From assembly GCA_014763895.1 (NCBI GenBank), contig JACXUM010000009.1:1-64000 (forward strand): a DNA stretch of 64,000 nt. The letters run 5' to 3'. This DNA comes from Campylobacterales bacterium. Its GTDB lineage: Bacteria; Campylobacterota; Campylobacteria; Campylobacterales; Sulfurovaceae. A model generated the notes under the pieces. That model had not been told where the DNA came from, did no database searches, and was given only the letters and a program-made list of their open reading frames with translations. The position numbers and the translations under genes were made by a program. Below, piece by piece: positions 17,789 to 25,825 of the stretch. The first letter of the stretch is position 1; every line of letters begins with the position of its first letter.

Positions 17789-18631
17789 ATGAAACAATTT
17801 GGTTTTCTTTTGATATGTTCTGTTTCTCTATCCTGGGCGCAAAGCCCGTTCGTACTGACCGGTGTAAAGCAATACGCGCCTGTTATTTCCATCGAGACTG
17901 ATAAAGTGGACCCCAAGATCAAGAGCGAGATACTTGAATCGATGGGTGAGACAAGCAAGGAACTCGGCATTACTACCAAAAGTGACAGTCCAAGAGCATT
18001 GGCTTTTATTATCAAACGCATCAGTGTCGGAGATACGATCGCACTGAAGATGGATCTTGTGATGGGAGAGAACCTGCAGAGGGCTGAGGATAAAGAGCAG
18101 ATCTTTGTCCTTTCATATATGGATACGCACATTTTTGTTCCCGAAGAGATGGAAGATGATGTGATGGATAACGCAGATGAGATGCTTGAGACTTTTGCAC
18201 GTCAGTATGAAGAGGACAATGCAAAAAATTTGCCAAAGTCTCAAGGCATTTCCCGTGAGTCATTTGTACAAACGATGCAGTATGAGACGGCCTATCAGAC
18301 CGCATTGATAAAAGCCAAAAAAGTAAATAAGCCTTTGATGGTTTTTATGACGATGAACTATTGCCCATGGTGTCGTAAACTTGAAAGCCAGGTACTTTCA
18401 AAACCATCTGTGGATGAGGATGTCAAGCGGTATTTTGTACCTTTGATGCTTAACTTCAGTGAGAAAAAATTTCCTGAATTTTTAAATGAGATCGCTATGA
18501 CCCCTACGCTTTATGTGATAGATCCCAAAACAGAAAAGATCGAACAATCATTTGTCGGTTATAACAATCATGAAGATTTTCTACAGTTTCTTAAAAAAAT
18601 AAAGTCAAACGATCAAAAAGGGAAAAAATAG
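17789..18631 (+). CDS. Periplasmic thioredoxin-fold protein with CPWC site
   Basis: A 280-residue exported protein: a signal peptide at residues 1-17 (FGFLLICSVSLSWAQS), an N-terminal domain of about 140 residues with no recognised family, then a thioredoxin-like domain from about 165. The active site is MNYCPWCRKLE (CPWC) and the cis-proline motif is AMTPTLYV. This resembles SoxW/DsbC-type or DUF255-like periplasmic reductases. The N-terminal domain, rich in acidic residues, could be a substrate or partner module. It is coupled by one base to the FAH-family gene. Confidence 0.75.
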   Translation: MKQFGFLLICSVSLSWAQSPFVLTGVKQYAPVISIETDKVDPKIKSEILESMGETSKELGITTKSDSPRALAFIIKRISVGDTIALKMDLVMGENLQRAEDKEQIFVLSYMDTHIFVPEEMEDDVMDNADEMLETFARQYEEDNAKNLPKSQGISRESFVQTMQYETAYQTALIKAKKVNKPLMVFMTMNYCPWCRKLESQVLSKPSVDEDVKRYFVPLMLNFSEKKFPEFLNEIAMTPTLYVIDPKTEKIEQSFVGYNNHEDFLQFLKKIKSNDQKGKK

Positions 18632-19254
18632 TGAAAAGTATACATTATGCTGGTCAGACACTTTTCCCTTCCAAGGTGGTGTGTATCGGGCGTAATTACG
18701 TTGAACACATTAAAGAGCTTGGCAATGAGATTTCAGAAGAGATGGTTGTCTTCAACAAACCAAATTCAGCCATCAGTGACAGACTTTATTTTATCAGTGA
18801 AGATACGCGTTTTGAAGGCGAGATCACATTTTTGATCCAAGAGGGTAAAATAGCCGGAATAGGGTTTGGACTTGATCTGACAAAGGCCAATATCCAAAAC
18901 TATCTCAAGTCAAAAGGATTACCATGGGAGAGGGCCAAGGCATTTGATTATTCGGCAGTTTTGAGCGAGTTTGTACCGTTTGATGGAGATTTGAGCAGTT
19001 TGCAGATGAAGCTTTATATCAATGACAACCTTGTACAGTTTGCTAGCTATGAGTTGATGATGTATAAACCCCAAATTATGATCGATGAGATCAAAAGCTT
19101 TATGCATCTTGAAGATGGAGACGTCATCATGAGCGGTACACCTAAAGGTGTGGGAACCTATAGGATTGGTGACAGGTTTGTCGGTCAGGTTTTCAGCAGT
19201 GAAAAACTTTTGGTGGAAAAGGTCTGGATGGCAGAGGATCAGAATGCTGTTTGA
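18631..19254 (+). CDS. Fumarylacetoacetate hydrolase family protein
   Basis: A 207-residue protein of the FAH superfamily (acylpyruvase, oxaloacetate decarboxylase and related C-C hydrolases). Features are the opening VVCIGRNYVEHIKELGN, the metal ligands in FEGEITFLI (E-x-E type) and the closing VIMSGTPKGVG. The start is GTG, whose first base is the last base of the preceding stop. Shorter members of the family usually split acylpyruvates or decarboxylate oxaloacetate; the exact substrate is open. Confidence 0.85.
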   Translation: MKSIHYAGQTLFPSKVVCIGRNYVEHIKELGNEISEEMVVFNKPNSAISDRLYFISEDTRFEGEITFLIQEGKIAGIGFGLDLTKANIQNYLKSKGLPWERAKAFDYSAVLSEFVPFDGDLSSLQMKLYINDNLVQFASYELMMYKPQIMIDEIKSFMHLEDGDVIMSGTPKGVGTYRIGDRFVGQVFSSEKLLVEKVWMAEDQNAV

Positions 19255-19846
19255 AATCGCAGAATACATCGGTATCGTCGCTTTTGCCACAAGTGGTTTC
19301 TTTGTGGGGGTTCAGAACCGATTGGATTTTTTAGGTGTGCTGATATCGGTTTTTCTGACGACGTTAGGTGGAGGGATTATGAGGGATATTATCGTTGACC
19401 GCACGCCTTACACCTTTACTCACGATGTGCCAGCCATTATGATCGTCATAGTCATGGGCGTGTTGATTTTGTTTGGATTTCACAGAAAGGACAGTATAGA
19501 GAATAAGTCCTATTTTATCGTGAGCGATTCGATAGGATTGATTTCATTCAGCATTGCCGGGGCGTTGATCGCTATTGAAAACCATTTCAATCTGACAGGA
19601 GTGTTGGCTTTGGCTTTTGTAACGGCTGTTGGGGGCGGGATCATGAGAGATGTGATCATTAACCAGATCCCCTTTGTTTTTAAAACCGGGTTTTACGGAA
19701 CGATCACACTCTTAATAGGACTTTGCCTTTATCTCTTGAATCAATTTGATCTAATCAGCGTCTATACGACAGCGATTTTATTTGTAGCAGGAGTCATCCT
19801 AAGGCTGGTAGCATACTATAAAAAATGGTCTATCCCTCTTGTTTAA
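19244..19846 (+). CDS. TRIC/UPF0126 family membrane protein (YadS type)
   Basis: A 200-residue inner-membrane protein with about seven helices and an internal duplication. Each half contains the glycine motif GGGIMRD (in TTLGGGIMRDIIVDRTP and AVGGGIMRDVIINQIP). Prokaryotic members form trimeric monovalent-cation channels, while YicG-type members have been linked to glycine uptake. ATG 19244 follows AGAGGA by 5 bases and overlaps the FAH gene by 11 bases; the longer frame from 19148 has no such site. It converges with the EamA gene, overlapping it by 17 bases. Confidence 0.82.
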   Translation: MLFEIAEYIGIVAFATSGFFVGVQNRLDFLGVLISVFLTTLGGGIMRDIIVDRTPYTFTHDVPAIMIVIVMGVLILFGFHRKDSIENKSYFIVSDSIGLISFSIAGALIAIENHFNLTGVLALAFVTAVGGGIMRDVIINQIPFVFKTGFYGTITLLIGLCLYLLNQFDLISVYTTAILFVAGVILRLVAYYKKWSIPLV

Positions 19847-20702
19847 GAGGCCGGGTTAAAAGATATCCACCGATAAGTACGGGAAGAATACCTACAATCT
19901 GTCTGAACTTTGGAACCTCTCCCAGATAAAGATAGGCAAAGCAAAGAGTCATAACCGGAACCAGTGCCGTCATCGCCGACATTTTGGTAATACTGATGCG
20001 ATAGAGCGCTTCCATCCACATGATCTTTGAAATACCAAAAACGAATAGACCTACAAGGATGACATAGGGAAGGGCTTTGTAAAATGATGAGGGTGTAACG
20101 GCCGGTTCCAGCCACCATGCCATTCCCGCGATAAATGGAAGGGCTGCAAGGGTTCTAAAGCCTACGATCGTCTCAGAAGAGCAAAAATTCCTTGCTCTTT
20201 TTGCATAAAGATTGGCTATGGGTGCAATAGCGGCGGCGACAAGAATGAGGATATCCCCTTTGTTGAAACGCAGATCGTTAGGTACCAGGATAACCAATGC
20301 CCCAGAACCCATAAGCAAGGCGCCCATACTATGGATCATATTCATTTTTTCTTTGCCTAAGAGATTGAAATAGAGGTAGGAGAAGAGAAGCTGCATAAAA
20401 AGAATCACAGACATGTTGCCTGCAGTTGTATACCCCATTCCTACAAAGACCAGTGCAAAGAGCAAGGTGATCCAAAAACTGGTTAGTAGCAGGTCTTTGT
20501 AGGCCAAAGGATTTTTTAGTTCACTGTAGAGCCCACGTTTGTACATCACGAGAAGGAAAAAGGCAAGTGCCACGACAGACGCATAGGTATAGGTGTACAG
20601 GGCACCGATATGGCTAATCGATACGATTGAAAGAATCGGAAACCAGCTCTCAAAAAAAGAGAGACCTACTACCAGCCATTCTCCTTCGCGTTCTTTTTTC
20701 AT
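19830..20702 (-). CDS. EamA/DMT-family transporter
   Basis: A 290-residue protein with ten predicted membrane helices in two repeats, typical of the drug/metabolite transporter superfamily. The end of each half has the glycine/leucine-rich pattern (ALLMGSGALVILVPND and LPVLIGGYLLTRP, the latter preceded by TLCFAYLYLGEVPKF). These proteins export amino acids or other small metabolites. It follows the methyltransferase gene by 5 bases on the minus strand. Confidence 0.85.
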   Translation of the reverse strand: MKKEREGEWLVVGLSFFESWFPILSIVSISHIGALYTYTYASVVALAFFLLVMYKRGLYSELKNPLAYKDLLLTSFWITLLFALVFVGMGYTTAGNMSVILFMQLLFSYLYFNLLGKEKMNMIHSMGALLMGSGALVILVPNDLRFNKGDILILVAAAIAPIANLYAKRARNFCSSETIVGFRTLAALPFIAGMAWWLEPAVTPSSFYKALPYVILVGLFVFGISKIMWMEALYRISITKMSAMTALVPVMTLCFAYLYLGEVPKFRQIVGILPVLIGGYLLTRPLKQEG

Positions 20703-20707
20703 AGGAT

Positions 20708-21349
20708 TCAGGCTTTTGGCATTTCAAACAATGCGATAAAACGCATGCTGGCTATAGGGGATGGTTCTTCAAACGTTTCAAATGAGAGTTCTTTAAGGCC
20801 ATATTCACTGAAAGCTTTCAGTTCTTCTTCATAGAGAGGCCATGGGGGTCCGTCAAAACGTTCATCCTTTTTTTTGCCGTGTGCGACAACCAAAAGTTTG
20901 CCTCCAGGTGTCAAGGTCTGTGAGATTGCTTCGATCATTTCGTTGCGGTATTTTACCGGCAAGGATTGAATGGTCAATGCTTCAAATACGAGATCAAAAT
21001 GGTTCTGATAGTGTTCTGGCATTTGAAGGATACTATGTTCTTCAAAAGAGATCGATGTATCATTGAACCGTTTTTGTGCCCATTCAAGAGCACTTTTGGA
21101 GATATCTATCGCCAAAGTATCATAGCCTGCATCATGAAGAGCTTTGGCATCATCGCCAAGCCCGCATCCGATCACGAGCGCTTTACCTTTATTTTCATCA
21201 TTATTGTTCAAATAATATATCAATGCATCATTGGGTTTGAGTTTTGCCCAGGGAATTTTGGTAGTATCTTCATTGCACTCTTTGTAGAGTGTTTCAAACC
21301 AAGCCGTATCCTGAATGTGATCATGTTCTTTTTTCTTTTGTTCCATCAT
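20708..21349 (-). CDS. Class I SAM-dependent methyltransferase (TPMT-like)
   Basis: A 213-residue Rossmann methyltransferase. SAM-binding motif I is ALVIGCGLGDDA near 56-67, motif II includes TLAIDISKSALEWA, and motif IV is FDLVFEALTIQSLP. GPPWPLYEEELKAF near the end is seen in thiopurine/thiol-type methyltransferases that act on small metalloid, thiol or tellurite compounds. This functional assignment is tentative. The start could be Met1 or Met2. Confidence 0.78.
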   Translation of the reverse strand: MMEQKKKEHDHIQDTAWFETLYKECNEDTTKIPWAKLKPNDALIYYLNNNDENKGKALVIGCGLGDDAKALHDAGYDTLAIDISKSALEWAQKRFNDTSISFEEHSILQMPEHYQNHFDLVFEALTIQSLPVKYRNEMIEAISQTLTPGGKLLVVAHGKKKDERFDGPPWPLYEEELKAFSEYGLKELSFETFEEPSPIASMRFIALFEMPKA

Positions 21350-21413
21350 GGGCCTTTTTGGGCTTTTATAAACTATTTTTGCTTATAGAAAACTTCAGAA
21401 TATGTTTTAAAAA

Positions 21414-22187
21414 TCAATTTTTTGCATCCTCTTTGATCTTGCGAAGAAGTTCCAAGAACTCTTCTTTATTACCGTATCCCTGCATCTGGTCGATGATGGT
21501 CTTGCCATCGCTGTTAATAAAATAAAATGAAGGGGTTCCCAGTGACTTCATGCCCAAAGGAAGTTTGTCCTGGATCACATCCATTTTGACAACGACAAAA
21601 TCTTTGTTGAGAGCATCGACGACTTCTTTTTCGACCATCACTTCTCTGTCCATTTGGATACACCATTTGCAAAACGGAAGGACGCCGCGTATCATGATGA
21701 TCTTATGTTCTTTGGCTGCAAGCTCTTTTGCTTTTTCCCAGCTTACGACAGGGGCACTGTGTGCAACGATCATCTCTTCGCCATAGTCAAAGATATAGTT
21801 GCTCAGCTCCTCGATCTCATCTTCATCCAGTTGTCCTTTCATTGATGGCATATCAGGGAAAAAACGGGTCATGTCTGAAGGGATGACGCTTTTGTTCCGA
21901 TCCGGCGTATCTACATAAGTACCGATGAAATCTTCAACCTCCAAACGCTGCGAATCTTCATCGGCTTTTCTGTCACCGACATTCAAACGCATGCCGAAAG
22001 AGAGCTGGTTGAGAGTAGGGGCTTTGATGTTGAGGATCGTGTTGTTATGCTTGGCATTGTTGATCAGTTGACCAAGCGGGATATAGCTGCTGTGGCAAGA
22101 AGCGCATTTGCTCTCGAAGATTACTTTCCCGTCTAGTGCTAAAAGTGCGGAACATCCCGTTAATGCCAACCAAAAGATTTTATTCAT
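21414..22187 (-). CDS. Periplasmic cytochrome c-thioredoxin fusion protein
   Basis: A 257-residue exported protein. Residues 1-18 form a signal peptide (IFWLALTGCSALLALDG). A cytochrome c domain follows, with one haem site CASCH near 27-31 and a candidate distal Met in MPSMKG. A thioredoxin-fold domain from about 145 carries CKWC (PFCKWCIQMD) and a cis-Pro TPSFYF. The pairing suggests electron transfer or redox sensing in the periplasm. ATG 22187 is chosen because AAGGAG lies 6 bases upstream; the frame stays open to 22403 but that part overlaps a palindrome and the decayed phosphatase gene. Confidence 0.82.
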   Translation of the reverse strand: MNKIFWLALTGCSALLALDGKVIFESKCASCHSSYIPLGQLINNAKHNNTILNIKAPTLNQLSFGMRLNVGDRKADEDSQRLEVEDFIGTYVDTPDRNKSVIPSDMTRFFPDMPSMKGQLDEDEIEELSNYIFDYGEEMIVAHSAPVVSWEKAKELAAKEHKIIMIRGVLPFCKWCIQMDREVMVEKEVVDALNKDFVVVKMDVIQDKLPLGMKSLGTPSFYFINSDGKTIIDQMQGYGNKEEFLELLRKIKEDAKN

Positions 22188-22231
22188 CACGACTCCTTTT
22201 TCAAGTGTGAAATCATAGCAAAAAAACGCAA

Positions 22232-22274
22232 ATTTTTTCTCCGGATTTTCAGACTGAAAATCCGGAGAAAAAAT
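22232..22274. repeat. Perfect 43-base palindrome (21-bp arms, 1-base centre)
   Basis: Arms 22232-22252 and 22254-22274 are exact reverse complements around A22253, with core CTCCGGATTTTCAG. Reading either strand, the U-run is at the 5' side and the A-run at the 3' side, the reverse of a Rho-independent terminator. It starts exactly where the phosphatase gene stops resembling its family (after DPYFF) and ends 45 bases before the cytochrome-thioredoxin start. It may be a mutational scar (inverted duplication), an operator or a strong mRNA hairpin. Confidence 0.85.
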
Positions 22275-22632
22275 AGGGGTCAGGAACATCGGCTCCTCTG
22301 AAGCCGCCAAAATCGCCCAGTTTGTAAACATTTTGAAATCCAAATGCCTAGAGGTCAGCTTTGTTCTTAGAATCCAGGGCCACAATATAGTCAAAATAAT
22401 CAATATCGTTTTTTGAAACAGGACGTGAACGCTGCATACTGATATCGATACCGTGATTTTTGGCTACTTTGATGGAATGTTTGCAGGGCGACTCACCTTC
22501 ATGGCAGTTACTTGTTCCGGCCGAATCGATCTGCATCGTAAGTGCTTCATCTTTAAGAAGACATTCTGCAATTCCTTGTGCAAGGGGTGAACGGCAGATA
22601 TTGCCAAGGCAGACAAAAAGAATACGTTTCAT
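22249..22632 (-). pseudogene. Low-molecular-weight protein tyrosine phosphatase, interrupted
   Basis: The first 94 codons encode the family opening with an intact catalytic loop CLGNICRS (CxxxxxRS, residues 8-15), then AGTSNCHEGESPC and IVALDSKNKADL. A TAG at 22350-22348 stops the frame. Immediately after it the same frame continues with recognisable family text: AFGFQNVYKLGDFGGF, then the DPY loop that bears the general acid (VPDPYFF). It then runs into the palindrome and ends at TGA 22251-22249. The last 25-30 residues of the family are missing. A functional enzyme would need stop readthrough and would still lack its C-terminal helix. The start overlaps cutA by 4 bases. Confidence 0.75.
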
Positions 22633-22949
22633 CTTAGCTGTTTCTCCAGCCATTCGAGGTACTTTTGATTTGCCGTTAGAATGGGCGTGACAATGATCTG
22701 GGGAACTTCATAATTATGCAGATCTTCTATAGCTTTTTGGATTTTTTCAATATCATCAAGCCGGCATTTCATGTTTAGCACGATCTCTTCGTCGTTAACA
22801 AGCGCATTATCCCAATAATATTGGCTGGTAATGTTATGGGACTGTACACATGCGACGAGATGATGTTCTAAGAGGACCGAAGTAATCTTTTGGGCGGTTT
22901 GTTTGTCGTTCGTAGTAGTGCTTATCAGTATATAGTCTCTCTTTTTCAT
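22629..22949 (-). CDS. cutA: Divalent-cation tolerance protein CutA
   Basis: A 106-residue CutA1 protein, a very stable trimer with a ferredoxin-like fold resembling PII signal proteins. Family features are the opening STTNDKQTAQKITSVLLEHH, ACVQSHNITSQYYWDN and the NYEVPQIIVTPI strand near the end. The genetic link to copper tolerance is from E. coli; the molecular role is uncertain. It reads into the broken phosphatase gene with an ATGA overlap. Confidence 0.93.
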   Translation of the reverse strand: MKKRDYILISTTTNDKQTAQKITSVLLEHHLVACVQSHNITSQYYWDNALVNDEEIVLNMKCRLDDIEKIQKAIEDLHNYEVPQIIVTPILTANQKYLEWLEKQLR

Positions 22950-22972
22950 GCAGGTATTGTATCAAATTTCTG

Positions 22973-22978
22973 TATAAT
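22973..22978 (+). promoter_or_regulatory. -10 box (TATAAT) of rlmH
   Basis: TGTATAATTC lies 27 bases before the rlmH start and immediately upstream of the divergent cutA gene's 5' end. Confidence 0.5.
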
Positions 22979-23004
22979 TCGTTTCAAGAAAAGAGGGACA
23001 GGAA

Positions 23005-23466
23005 ATGAAAATTAATGTCATTATTATCGATAAAAAGGGCAAGGATAATCTTTATGCACCGTTAATCGAGCATTATAAAAAGATCGCCAAACCATTTGCA
23101 AAAGTTGAAGTGATCGAGGTTTTTGACAAGGATATCAGCAAAGCACAGGATATTTCTGCAGAGATGGCACAGCAATCTTATACCCATGCGTTGCAGAAGT
23201 ATCTTGGGTCAGGTAAAAATATTGCTTTAGATCCTTCTTCAAAAGAAGTAGACAGTTTTGATTTTGCAAAATTGCTTAAGGATAGCGCTGAAGTAAACTT
23301 CTTTATAGGCGGTGCATACGGCTTTGAAAAGGATTTTTTAAATAAATGTAATAATTCAATATCATTTGGTAAAATTACGCTTTCACACAAACTGGTGAAA
23401 GTGGTATTGTTAGAGCAGATATTCAGGGGTCTTGCCATCAACAATAACCATCCATATCACAAATAG
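23005..23466 (+). CDS. rlmH: 23S rRNA (pseudouridine-1915-N3)-methyltransferase RlmH
   Basis: RlmH is a SPOUT-class methyltransferase that methylates pseudouridine 1915 in helix 69 of 23S rRNA on the 70S ribosome. The 153 residues contain the SAM-binding knot (LDPSSKEVDSFDFA, FFIGGAYGFEKDF, SFGKITLSHKLVKVVLLEQI) and the conserved end NNHPYHK. Length matches the family. The DksA-like gene follows 11 bases downstream. Confidence 0.95.
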   Translation: MKINVIIIDKKGKDNLYAPLIEHYKKIAKPFAKVEVIEVFDKDISKAQDISAEMAQQSYTHALQKYLGSGKNIALDPSSKEVDSFDFAKLLKDSAEVNFFIGGAYGFEKDFLNKCNNSISFGKITLSHKLVKVVLLEQIFRGLAINNNHPYHK

Positions 23467-23477
23467 GGAAGAGGAAT

Positions 23478-23834
23478 ATGCTTAGTAAAACTTTAATAGA
23501 AGATTTCAAAAACAAATTGACTGCAAGAAAGGCGCAGATAGAAAAAAACCTTGCAGGGACCGCACTTGAATTGGATGGAATGAGGTCTCTGGAACTCAAT
23601 GATGAAGGTGATTTTGCTGCGACTTTTGCAGAAAGTGCTGTAGATAGTGCTATTTTGCTGCAACAGCGTAAAGAATTAAACGAAATTGAACTTGCTTTGG
23701 ATAAAATAAAGAAAGGAACTTACGGAATTTGTGAAATGTGCGAGGAGCCGATCGGGCGGAAGCGTCTTGAAGTGAAAAATTTTGCACGTTTTTGTATCAC
23801 ATGCCGGGAGATCAACGAAAAAGAAAATAAATAA
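23478..23834 (+). CDS. DksA/TraR-family zinc-finger protein
   Basis: A 118-residue protein with an N-terminal coiled coil of about 75 residues and a C-terminal C4 zinc finger (GICEMCEEPIGRKRL, then FARFCITCREINE). This is the architecture of DksA/TraR secondary-channel regulators of RNA polymerase that act with ppGpp. The coiled-coil tip, where DksA has two aspartates (D71 and D74), here reads EGDFAATFAES. It lies between rlmH and a membrane-protein gene, each within about 11 bases. Confidence 0.88.
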   Translation: MLSKTLIEDFKNKLTARKAQIEKNLAGTALELDGMRSLELNDEGDFAATFAESAVDSAILLQQRKELNEIELALDKIKKGTYGICEMCEEPIGRKRLEVKNFARFCITCREINEKENK

Positions 23835-23844
23835 AGGACAATAG

Positions 23845-24882
23845 ATGAGGCTGGGTCTGTATATTTTTGCCACACTTACTTTAACTGCGATCATCGGTGC
23901 ATTTGCCTATACGATCAATTCCGGTAATTACGTGCTTGAACTGATGGGGATCAATTTCAATCTTCCTGTAGCAGTGTGGTTTGTCTTACCGATGTTAGTT
24001 TTACTGGTATTTACAATCTTGCATATGCTTTTTTATGGATTGAAGAACTATTTCAAGTTAAAGAAATGGCAAAGAGATGCAGCAACCTTAGATGATGCTC
24101 TCTATTGGGCTTTGGTGCATGAGCCTAAAGATCAAAAATTTATATTGGATGAAATCAAAAATTCAGCTGTAATTCTTTCCAAAGCTTCTATTGATATTAC
24201 AGAAGGAGTTGAAGGGCTCAATCCAAGACTGACAAAAGTGCTGGGGATCGTTCAAAAGATAAAAAGTGGAGAATATGTTGATCTGAAAGAACAGAAAATG
24301 GCAAAAGTTTTCAGCGAAGGCAATCCTCTTTTGATCCAAAACAGATTGAACCGTTTGGATGTAGACAAAGAGTTCGTGGAAGAAGTAATGCGTTCGGCAA
24401 CTTCATATTCCAAGCTTGTACAGAAAAAAGCGTTAGAGCTTTTTGCCGGCAGCGAAACCTTCTACAAGGCACGCAAATATGCCAAAGTATTTGATGTAAC
24501 AAATTTTAAAAAGATGCTTGCCAGAATCAACGGGAATGAAGGTATGGGATTGAGTATGGAGATCCTGAACGAGTTTATCGAAGGATTGCCGCTTGGGTGT
24601 ATGGATTTTGTATTTATCGCTGATACGATCAAGAAGCAGTTCACACCGGATCAAAATCTTGCCTTTTTCAAAAGACTGCAGCAAAATAATCCGAAAGCAC
24701 AAAATGCCTATCTTTATTTGCTGTTTGAATATGAGATGCTGGAAGAAGTCGATCGGTACCTTGATGAACAGGGTGAAGATGAGTTCATTAAATTCAGGGC
24801 ATTGTATGAGTTGAAGCAAGAACACAAAAATTATAAGCTTGAAGACCTGGTAGAGGTTGATACTATCTGTAATGAAGCTTGA
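23845..24882 (+). CDS. Conserved membrane protein with long cytoplasmic helical domain, unknown function
   Basis: I do not recognise a characterised family. The 345 residues start with two membrane helices (about 4-24 and 39-62: LPVAVWFVLPMLVLLVFTIL). A cytoplasmic region of about 280 residues that is mostly alpha-helical and charged follows, with repeat-like helix pairs as in TPR/HEAT domains. It looks like a Campylobacterota-type membrane-anchored scaffold. It overlaps the dihydrouridine synthase gene by 11 bases, so the two are co-expressed. Confidence 0.7.
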   Translation: MRLGLYIFATLTLTAIIGAFAYTINSGNYVLELMGINFNLPVAVWFVLPMLVLLVFTILHMLFYGLKNYFKLKKWQRDAATLDDALYWALVHEPKDQKFILDEIKNSAVILSKASIDITEGVEGLNPRLTKVLGIVQKIKSGEYVDLKEQKMAKVFSEGNPLLIQNRLNRLDVDKEFVEEVMRSATSYSKLVQKKALELFAGSETFYKARKYAKVFDVTNFKKMLARINGNEGMGLSMEILNEFIEGLPLGCMDFVFIADTIKKQFTPDQNLAFFKRLQQNNPKAQNAYLYLLFEYEMLEEVDRYLDEQGEDEFIKFRALYELKQEHKNYKLEDLVEVDTICNEA

Positions 24883-25825
24883 TTTTTCCAAACCCCTTTA
24901 CGCGTTAGCCCCATTAGCGGGCTTTACGGACCTTCCTTTTCGTTCCGTTGTTAAAAAATTCGGTGTTGACTTGACTGTAAGCGAAATGATCAGCTCCAAT
25001 GCTTTGGTTTATCAAAGCAAAAAAACGATTAAAATGCTTGAAAAAAGTCCTTTGGAAGATCCTTACAGTATCCAGTTGGCCGGTTCTGACCAGGATGTCA
25101 TGAGAAGAGCCGTAGAGTATCTGAATGCACTGGAAGGTATTGGCTGTATCGATCTTAATTGTGGTTGTCCTGCTCCAAAGATCGTAAACAATCTTCAGGG
25201 ATCTTCACTCTTGACTGATTTGCCTAAGATGGGTGAAACCATCAGAACAATCAAAAAATATTCCAACAAACCCTATACTTCGGTAAAATTTCGATTGGGA
25301 TTTAATGAAAAAAACCATATTGAGATTGCTAAAATATGTGAAGACAATGGGGCAGATTTTATCGCTGTTCACGGAAGGACAAGAGCAGGTAGGTATAAGG
25401 CGCCGGTTGATTATGATGCCATCCGGGAGATCAAAGAAGCTGTTTCTATCCCCGTTATTGCTAACGGAGATATAGACTCTCCGCAAAAAGCCAAGTGGGT
25501 GCTTGAATATACCGGTGCAAACGGTGTGATGGTAGGCCGTGCAGCAGTAGGAAGGCCTTGGATTTTTCACCAGATGAAAGAGGGGATGGATGAGGTTTCT
25601 TCAGAGCTTATCAAAGCGATTGTTTTGGAGCATTTCGATCAGATGATCGCCCATTATGGAGAGTATGGAGCCATCATGTTTCGTAAACATCTGCATACCT
25701 ATTCAAAGGCAGGGTATCAGGGGGCTTCGGCATTCCGAGATATGGTCAACCGTATCGAAGATGCGAGTGAAATGAGAGACGCGGTCAGTTTATTCTTTTC
25801 CCAACCTTTTCTGACACATCTGTGA
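24872..25825 (+). CDS. tRNA-dihydrouridine synthase
   Basis: An FMN enzyme that reduces uridine to dihydrouridine in tRNA D-loops, similar to DusB. The 317 residues show LAPLAGFTDLPFR, the catalytic cysteine in DLNCGCPAPKI, the FMN-phosphate site HGRTRAGRY, IANGDI and GVMVGRAAVGRPWIF. ATG 24872 matches the usual N-terminus; a TTG at 24857 would add five residues but directly abuts the only AGAGG motif. It overlaps the preceding gene by 11 bases and the decayed lipoprotein gene by 4. Confidence 0.93.
   Translation: MKLDFSKPLYALAPLAGFTDLPFRSVVKKFGVDLTVSEMISSNALVYQSKKTIKMLEKSPLEDPYSIQLAGSDQDVMRRAVEYLNALEGIGCIDLNCGCPAPKIVNNLQGSSLLTDLPKMGETIRTIKKYSNKPYTSVKFRLGFNEKNHIEIAKICEDNGADFIAVHGRTRAGRYKAPVDYDAIREIKEAVSIPVIANGDIDSPQKAKWVLEYTGANGVMVGRAAVGRPWIFHQMKEGMDEVSSELIKAIVLEHFDQMIAHYGEYGAIMFRKHLHTYSKAGYQGASAFRDMVNRIEDASEMRDAVSLFFSQPFLTHL

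Noticed and set aside
19148-19243. Longer start for the TRIC-like membrane protein
   Set aside because: The added 32 residues overlap the FAH-family gene and are not membrane-like; AGAGGA supports ATG 19244.
22188-22403. Upstream extension of the cytochrome-thioredoxin frame
   Set aside because: The 72 extra codons cross the palindrome and the phosphatase gene, while AAGGAG and a signal peptide mark ATG 22187 as the start.
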